Made by a program: the position numbers and the translations under genes. Under the pieces are notes generated by a model. That model searched no databases. It was not told the origin of the DNA and saw only the letters and a list, made by a program, of their open reading frames with translations. A stretch of 55,041 nt of DNA, taken from assembly GCA_964558665.1 (NCBI GenBank), contig CAZLFA010000020.1, positions 1 through 55,041 on the forward strand, given 5' to 3'. Below are positions 51,103-55,041 of this stretch, piece after piece. The stretch is from CAZLFA01 sp964558665. Its GTDB lineage: Bacteria; Desulfobacterota; Syntrophia; Syntrophales; PHBD01. Numbering within the stretch: position 1 is the first letter of the stretch; each line of letters begins with the position of its first letter.

Positions 51103-52281
51103 ATGTTTGAAATGAGCAAGACAATCGAACCTCTTGTCAATGATGAATTCGTCGGTGCGCCGGCGAAAAGAGCCCTCGCTTACGTACAGTCTCAGCGCGA
51201 ACGGGGAAAGCATGTAGTGGGCATCTACTGCGGATATGCTCCGCTGGAGGTTATCCGGGCCGTGGGCGCCGTTCCGGCCGTGTTGTGTGCATTTGCCAAC
51301 AATACCATCGAAAAGGCGGAGGAGGTGCTTCCGGCCAACCTCTGCCCCCTCATCAAGTCGAGCTACGGCTTCATCGTCTCCGGCACCTGCCCTTTCTTTG
51401 GACTCTCGGAGGCCGTTATTGCCGAAACCACCTGCGACGGCAAAAAGAAGATGTTCGAGCTGATTTCCGACATCAAGCCGATGTACGTTATGGATCTCCC
51501 GCAACTGCCCGACGAAAGGGAAGCTCAGGAAAACTGGACGGTCATGATTAAAAAACTGCGCAGTTTTCTGGAATCGACCTTTCAGGCAACCATCACCGAC
51601 GAAAATGTGGAAAAAGAGATAAAAGATTCCAATATGAAAAATGAAAAGATGAACCGGATTTTTGCATTTGCAGAGAGAACGCCGTTGATTCTAAGCTGGA
51701 GCGAAATCTATGATCTGACTTTTCTGGCAACACCCGCCGCGGGCAGGGATATCATGCCTCTTCTCGATGAAACGATTGAAAAGCTGGAGGTGCGTGTGGC
51801 GGAAGGTGTTTTCTTCGGCAGCGCCGATTCTCCGCGGGTGTTGATTACAGGATGCCCCGTAGGAGGCGATGCAACCAAGGTATTCAAGGTCATCGAGGAA
51901 GCGGGCGGCGTAATTGTCGCCATCGACAACTGCACGGGGATGAAGGCCTTCGCCGACTACTTCGAAGAAGATACGGCCGATCCTTTTGCGGCAGTCGCGA
52001 GCAGATATCTGAAGGTTCCCTGCTCCTGCATGACGCCCAACAGCAGGCGCCTGACCGAGCTTTCCAGGATGATCGAACGCTTCCGGCCGGATGCCGTCAT
52101 TGATGTCGTCCTCCATGCCTGCCATTCCTACAACGTGGAATCATACAGGATCAAGGAGTATGTCAAAGCAAAGCATAACCTGCCGTGTCTGAAAATCGAG
52201 ACCGACTATTCGCAGGGCGATGTAGAGCAGATCCGCACCCGTGTTGAATCTCTGTTTGACATGATTCATCACAACAAATAA
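51103..52281 (+). CDS. double-cubane-cluster reductase (2-hydroxyacyl-CoA dehydratase D family)
   Basis: 392 residues from ATG 51103 (ATG 51112 is also possible; GGAAGG lies just before). The fold is HgdB/FldI-like with conserved Cys segments: GIYCGYAPLEVIRAVGAVP, ANLCPLIKSSYGF, VSGTCPFF, TGCPVGGDATKV, DVVLHACHSYNVESY. These, with KVPCSCMTPNSRRL, match the double-cubane [8Fe-9S] cluster proteins. Such reductases drive low-potential reductions with ATP through an activator protein. No activator (BadF/HgdC-type) gene is adjacent in this window. Confidence 0.8.
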   Translation: MFEMSKTIEPLVNDEFVGAPAKRALAYVQSQRERGKHVVGIYCGYAPLEVIRAVGAVPAVLCAFANNTIEKAEEVLPANLCPLIKSSYGFIVSGTCPFFGLSEAVIAETTCDGKKKMFELISDIKPMYVMDLPQLPDEREAQENWTVMIKKLRSFLESTFQATITDENVEKEIKDSNMKNEKMNRIFAFAERTPLILSWSEIYDLTFLATPAAGRDIMPLLDETIEKLEVRVAEGVFFGSADSPRVLITGCPVGGDATKVFKVIEEAGGVIVAIDNCTGMKAFADYFEEDTADPFAAVASRYLKVPCSCMTPNSRRLTELSRMIERFRPDAVIDVVLHACHSYNVESYRIKEYVKAKHNLPCLKIETDYSQGDVEQIRTRVESLFDMIHHNK

Positions 52282-52563
52282 TAAAAACATCCGGACATCT
52301 ATCAGACGCTCCTCATGGACTGGAAAGCAGCGGGAATGGAGATAGAAAAGTGATTTGCGAAGATGTATTCCAATTCAAAATCAGATCGTCCCCTGAGCCG
52401 ATTTGCTCAATAAGGCAGCGAAATCAATTCAACCGTCCCACGATGATCGGCAACACGCCCTATTTTTTCGATTATAATCCGTTTGACACAAAATCCTTCT
52501 TCATATACTCCCACCAGGGAAAAGGAACTTCTGATCAGTAATAACAACCAAAGGACTTAAAGA
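52282..52563. other. intergenic region with a possible coding remnant
   Basis: After the reductase stop a frame reads KHPDIYQTLLMDWKAAGMEI then stops near 52353. It begins after stop codons with no start, so it may be a fragment of a lost gene. No other feature supported. Confidence 0.35.
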
Positions 52564-53508
52564 TTGCCTATGATATACCTTGCACCGGTCCAGGGAATAA
52601 CCGACAGGATTTATCGCAACCTGTTCCCTGTTTATTTTAAGGGAGTTGATGTGGCGATTGCGCCCTTTATCTCATCAGTGAAGAAAATGAAGCCGGAGAA
52701 TAACCTTCTGCGCGAATTTTACCCTGATAGAAATACGGGCATTCCCACGATACCGCAGATAATGAGTTCTAACCCGGATGACTTCACAACGCTTGCCAAT
52801 GCATTGTCCGACATCGGATACGGCACTGTAAACTGGAATATCGGCTGTCCGTTCCCTATGGTTGTGAAGAGGGGCAGGGGGGCGGGTATGCTTTGTTATC
52901 CGGACAGGGTCGAATCTTTTCTCGAAAAAGCCATGCCAGCCATAAAGCCGAAATTATCGATAAAGCTCAGGATAGGCTTTAAATATCCTGACGAGGTGTT
53001 GGAGCTTATTCCCATTTTCAACCGGTTCCCGCTCGAGGAGCTGATCATCCATCCGAGGACCGGTGTGCAGATGTATGAAGGTGAAGTTGATCTAGATGTT
53101 TTCGGGCAATGTCTTAATCTCTCGAAACACCGGGTTGTTTATAACGGGGACATAGATTCTTTGGAGAAACTGGAGATGCTTGCGCTACGGTTCGGATCAG
53201 TCGAAAGGTGGATGATCGGCAGGGGCCTGCTCAGGGACCCTTTCCTTGCGGAAAAAATTAAATTCAATACTGAAAAGCCATATAATGAAAAAATCAAAAT
53301 TGTCAGGGCTTTTCACGATCAATTATTTACTGAGTATTCGAAAATTTTATATGGCCCCGCGCATATCACCAATAAGATGAAAGAAATCTGGACTTATATG
53401 GGCGGCTTTTTTGAAAACGCAAAAAAAATACAAAAAAGAATACACAAGACACATCACAGGGATAATTATGTTGACGTTGTAAATAAGGTTTTTGATGAGC
53501 TGATATGA
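52564..53508 (+). CDS. tRNA-dihydrouridine synthase (Dus family)
   Basis: 314 residues from TTG 52564, with AAAGGA eight bases upstream; ATG 52570 is an alternative. FMN barrel: IYLAPVQGITDRIYRNLFPV, NWNIGCPFPMVVKRGRGAGM with the catalytic Cys, KLSIKLRIGF, IHPRTGVQMYEG, and NGDIDS then RWMIGRGLLRDPFL for phosphate binding. It reduces specific uridines in tRNA with NADPH. The class (A, B or C) cannot be told, and the protein is more divergent than the housekeeping DusB. Confidence 0.85.
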   Translation: MPMIYLAPVQGITDRIYRNLFPVYFKGVDVAIAPFISSVKKMKPENNLLREFYPDRNTGIPTIPQIMSSNPDDFTTLANALSDIGYGTVNWNIGCPFPMVVKRGRGAGMLCYPDRVESFLEKAMPAIKPKLSIKLRIGFKYPDEVLELIPIFNRFPLEELIIHPRTGVQMYEGEVDLDVFGQCLNLSKHRVVYNGDIDSLEKLEMLALRFGSVERWMIGRGLLRDPFLAEKIKFNTEKPYNEKIKIVRAFHDQLFTEYSKILYGPAHITNKMKEIWTYMGGFFENAKKIQKRIHKTHHRDNYVDVVNKVFDELI

Positions 53509-53526
53509 TAAATATTCCATTGTGTC

Positions 53527-53553
53527 ATTCCCGCGGCGGTTTTGGGCGGGAAT
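53527..53553. repeat. palindromic repeat
   Basis: ATTCCCGC (53527-53534) and GCGGGAAT (53546-53553) around an 11-base loop, followed by CCAGG. The ATTCCC...GGGAAT family also occurs at 19286-19305. Confidence 0.8.
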
Positions 53554-53605
53554 CCAGGAAGTTTAAAAAACGTTAAATAGAATCGTCCCTGGTATTAGAA
53601 TTTGT

Positions 53606-53911
53606 CTAAGCGACAAGGCGTGTATGAACTTCGCTTTTAATTTTAGAGCCCACTGCCTTTTCAGTTATTTTCAGATCATAGCTGGTTTGCAGGTTTAGCC
53701 AAAACTGAGCGGTTGTCCCCAGATAGCGTGCCAATCTCAGTGCCGTATCCGGCGTGATAGTACGACGCTCACGAACAATGTCATTGATTCGTGGTGCCGG
53801 AACCTTAAGTTCCATCGCCAGAGCGTGAGCGCTCATTCCCAGCGGTACGAGAAACTCCTCACGTAATATTTCACCGGGATGAATAGGCCGCATTTTGTTT
53901 TTTATAGTCAT
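53606..53911 (-). CDS. higA: HigA-family antitoxin
   Basis: 101 residues. The HigA signature MRPIHPGEILREEFLVPLGM is followed by a helix-turn-helix (ALAMELKVPAPRINDIVRER, RTITPDTALRLARYLGTTAQ) and FWLNLQTSYDL. It neutralises the HigB nuclease and binds its own operator. It starts 12 bases after the toxin stop, in the toxin-first order of higBA loci. Confidence 0.94.
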   Translation of the reverse strand: MTIKNKMRPIHPGEILREEFLVPLGMSAHALAMELKVPAPRINDIVRERRTITPDTALRLARYLGTTAQFWLNLQTSYDLKITEKAVGSKIKSEVHTRLVA

Positions 53912-53923
53912 TGCATAAACTCC

Positions 53924-54202
53924 TCAATGATAATCGATGATTTTCACATCAAAGGCGTTTCCGTTTTCAAAGCGAAAACATATTCGCCACTGATCGTTAA
54001 TGCGGATACTCCAGAAACCTTTGAAATTACCCCGCAACACCTCAAGCCGGTTGCCCGGTGGTGATCGCAAGTCTTCCAGTGTGCAGGCGTTATCCAGCAT
54101 TTGTAGTTTCCTCTCTGCCACTGTGGCAATAGCTTTGAATTTTCGAGGGCATTTACCTTCAAACAAGGCCTGCGTATCTTTACAGTGGAAAGATTCAATC
54201 AT
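53924..54202 (-). CDS. higB: HigB-family mRNA interferase toxin
   Basis: 92 residues, full length. RelE-fold ribosome-dependent mRNase. IESFHCKDTQALFEGKCPRK and LEDLRSPPGNRLEVLRG are typical, and FWSIRINDQWRICFRFENG contains the catalytic basic and aromatic residues. Ends VKIIDYH. The start lies only seven bases after the predicted -10 box with no ribosome binding site, so the transcript may be leaderless. Confidence 0.94.
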   Translation of the reverse strand: MIESFHCKDTQALFEGKCPRKFKAIATVAERKLQMLDNACTLEDLRSPPGNRLEVLRGNFKGFWSIRINDQWRICFRFENGNAFDVKIIDYH

Positions 54203-54208
54203 GATAAA

Positions 54209-54237
54209 ATGATATAACGCCGTGCGTTAAACGTCAA
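54209..54237 (-). promoter_or_regulatory. higBA promoter with embedded operator
   Basis: On the minus strand -35 TTGACG (plus 54232-54237), 17-base spacer, -10 TATCAT (plus 54209-54214). The spacer is the perfect palindrome TAACGC-CGT-GCGTTA (54215-54229), the likely HigA operator. Confidence 0.7.
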
Positions 54238-54443
54238 GTGGGAAAAATATTCGATAATTCACAACCCTCTTTTGTTATTCCGGACTTGATCGGGAAAATC
54301 AGAATAGTCACAAAAACAGACATTCATGCAAATTCTTTATGATCCGGTGTGGATGATGACTTTAATGAATTTGACCGGATGGGGATTATTTCATAGAAGA
54401 TCAAAGCAGTACAAGCGCCCCGCGCGCTGATGGAGTTGTGGAG
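54238..54443. other. intergenic region
   Basis: I see no gene, repeat or clear promoter apart from the ribosome binding site of the next gene. Confidence 0.4.
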
Positions 54444-54944
54444 ATGGATACAATAATAAAACTATACCGCAGGTTGATTTCCTTCGCCTTGCTTTACCGG
54501 ATCATGCGGGTCGGTCTTGCGGCGCTGTTCCTCTATGCCGGAGGGATTAAGCTCCTTGATCCCAAAGCCTTTGCCCGGATCATCGCAGCATATGAAATTG
54601 TGCCGGATGCCCTTTTGCCCTTTGTGGCTGTCGGGTTGCCTGCTCTGGAGGTCCTTGCCGGACTGGCTCTGCTGTTCGATATCCGCGGCAGCTTGGCCGT
54701 CATTTCCGGACTCCTTCTCCTGTTTGTATGCGTTCTCGGACATGGAATTATCCAGGATCTGGATGTGGATTGCGGTTGTTTCGGCGCAGAGGTGTTGTCC
54801 CGGCGGGATAGTCTTCGGCATGCCTTGTGTCGTGACCTTGTTCTGGTGGGGATGGTTGTTCCGTATCTCTATCTGTCCCGCAGGTTTCGCATGCGCAGGG
54901 AGTTATGTCCTGAAGAAGTGACTGATAATAACAATAACGATTGA
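54444..54944 (+). CDS. MauE/DoxX-family redox-associated membrane protein
   Basis: 166 residues from ATG 54444, with GGAG eight bases upstream; GTG 54438 is possible. Four transmembrane segments (LYRIMRVGLAALFLYAGGIK, FVAVGLPALEVLAGLALLFD, LAVISGLLLLFVCVLGHGII, LVGMVVPYLYLS). The DCGCFG motif after TM3 and the LFLYAGGIKLLDP start are typical of MauE-like DoxX proteins linked to thiol-redox pathways. The C-terminus is hydrophilic (PEEVTDNNNND). A strong ribosome binding site follows, so it heads an operon that the window edge or a frame break interrupts. Confidence 0.85.
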   Translation: MDTIIKLYRRLISFALLYRIMRVGLAALFLYAGGIKLLDPKAFARIIAAYEIVPDALLPFVAVGLPALEVLAGLALLFDIRGSLAVISGLLLLFVCVLGHGIIQDLDVDCGCFGAEVLSRRDSLRHALCRDLVLVGMVVPYLYLSRRFRMRRELCPEEVTDNNNND

Positions 54945-54954
54945 AAGGAGAGAA

Positions 54955-54996
54955 ATGATGATAAAGAAATTAGGCTCTTCTGACTTTTTATACTGA
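54955..54996 (+). other. short frame with strong ribosome binding site, start of a broken or leader gene
   Basis: GAAAGGAGAG directly precedes ATGATG. The frame gives 13 residues (MMIKKLGSSDFLY) then TGA. It could be a frameshifted first part of the next operon gene, or a leader peptide. The window ends 45 bases later. Confidence 0.4.
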
Positions 54997-55041
54997 GCGT
55001 CTTAAGTAATTGCCGAAATAAGGTTGATCAAATAACACATA

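Noticed and set aside
52350..52541. 63-codon frame between the reductase and dus genes
   Set aside because: GTG start without ribosome binding site and unconvincing composition.

Overview
The window reads as a scaffold from a Gram-negative anaerobe, most likely Desulfobacterota of the Syntrophales/Syntrophia type. That is an inference from gene content: outer-membrane systems (RND pump with TolC, autotransporter, OmpA lipoprotein, type VI secretion spike genes), a pentaheme c-type cytochrome, a rubrerythrin, a double-cubane-cluster reductase, a beta-keto acid cleavage enzyme, and several families of dispersed short palindromes common in such genomes. One 100-base run of N (690-789) lies beside a TCTA microsatellite, so this is a draft assembly. 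I see no rRNA, tRNA, CRISPR array or phage module.

Layout. 1-2.6 kb: an unrecognised small gene, the assembly gap, and a secreted M15-type peptidase. 2.7-12.2 kb, all minus strand except one insertion sequence: an orphan type VI secretion (T6SS) vgrG/effector island. In transcription order it holds a secreted protein, a BPSL0067-type amidase, three tandem STY0301-type secreted proteins, VgrG, a DUF2169 protein split by an in-frame stop, a DUF4150 (PAAR-like) HNH-type nuclease toxin, its coupled immunity candidate, a DUF7832-like protein, an IS200-like element, a decapitated gene remnant and a protein translationally coupled to that remnant. No T6SS sheath, baseplate or membrane genes are present. 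12.5-19.2 kb: a dehydrogenase remnant, then a TetR-controlled RND efflux operon (tetR, adaptor, permease, TolC) behind a clear sigma70 promoter with two TetR-like operators. 19.2-19.8 kb: a small GIY-YIG nuclease gene embedded in palindromic repeats.

20.1-29 kb: a cell-surface cluster of a 1.4-kaa G8/beta-helix exoprotein, a pentaheme cytochrome and a type V autotransporter with an Asn-rich repeat passenger and a G8 homopolymer at its 5' end. 29.2-33.4 kb: a D-2-hydroxyacid dehydrogenase, a structured-RNA candidate ending in a strong intrinsic terminator, a PAS-PAS-LuxR regulator, a four-repeat mini-protein and a periplasmic protein. 33.4-41.5 kb: a pair of polytopic membrane proteins, then FecR, an OmpA lipoprotein and a CHASE2 hybrid histidine kinase, and a convergent DEAD-box helicase. 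41.5-55 kb: a SLOG-like protein, beta-keto acid cleavage enzyme plus cyclase, methyltransferase abutting a truncated dehydrogenase, rubrerythrin, HIT protein with a dynamin-like GTPase, an Fe-S/VTT membrane fusion, a double-cubane reductase, a tRNA-dihydrouridine synthase, a higBA toxin-antitoxin pair and a MauE/DoxX membrane protein.

The most interesting parts are the T6SS island, with stop/start overlaps linking toxins to partners, recent mosaic triplication and decay by IS insertion and nonsense mutation; the candidate phase-variable autotransporter; and three RNA structures: an attenuator-like element at 30.4 kb, a leader at 20.0 kb, and a hairpin hiding the dynamin-gene ribosome binding site.
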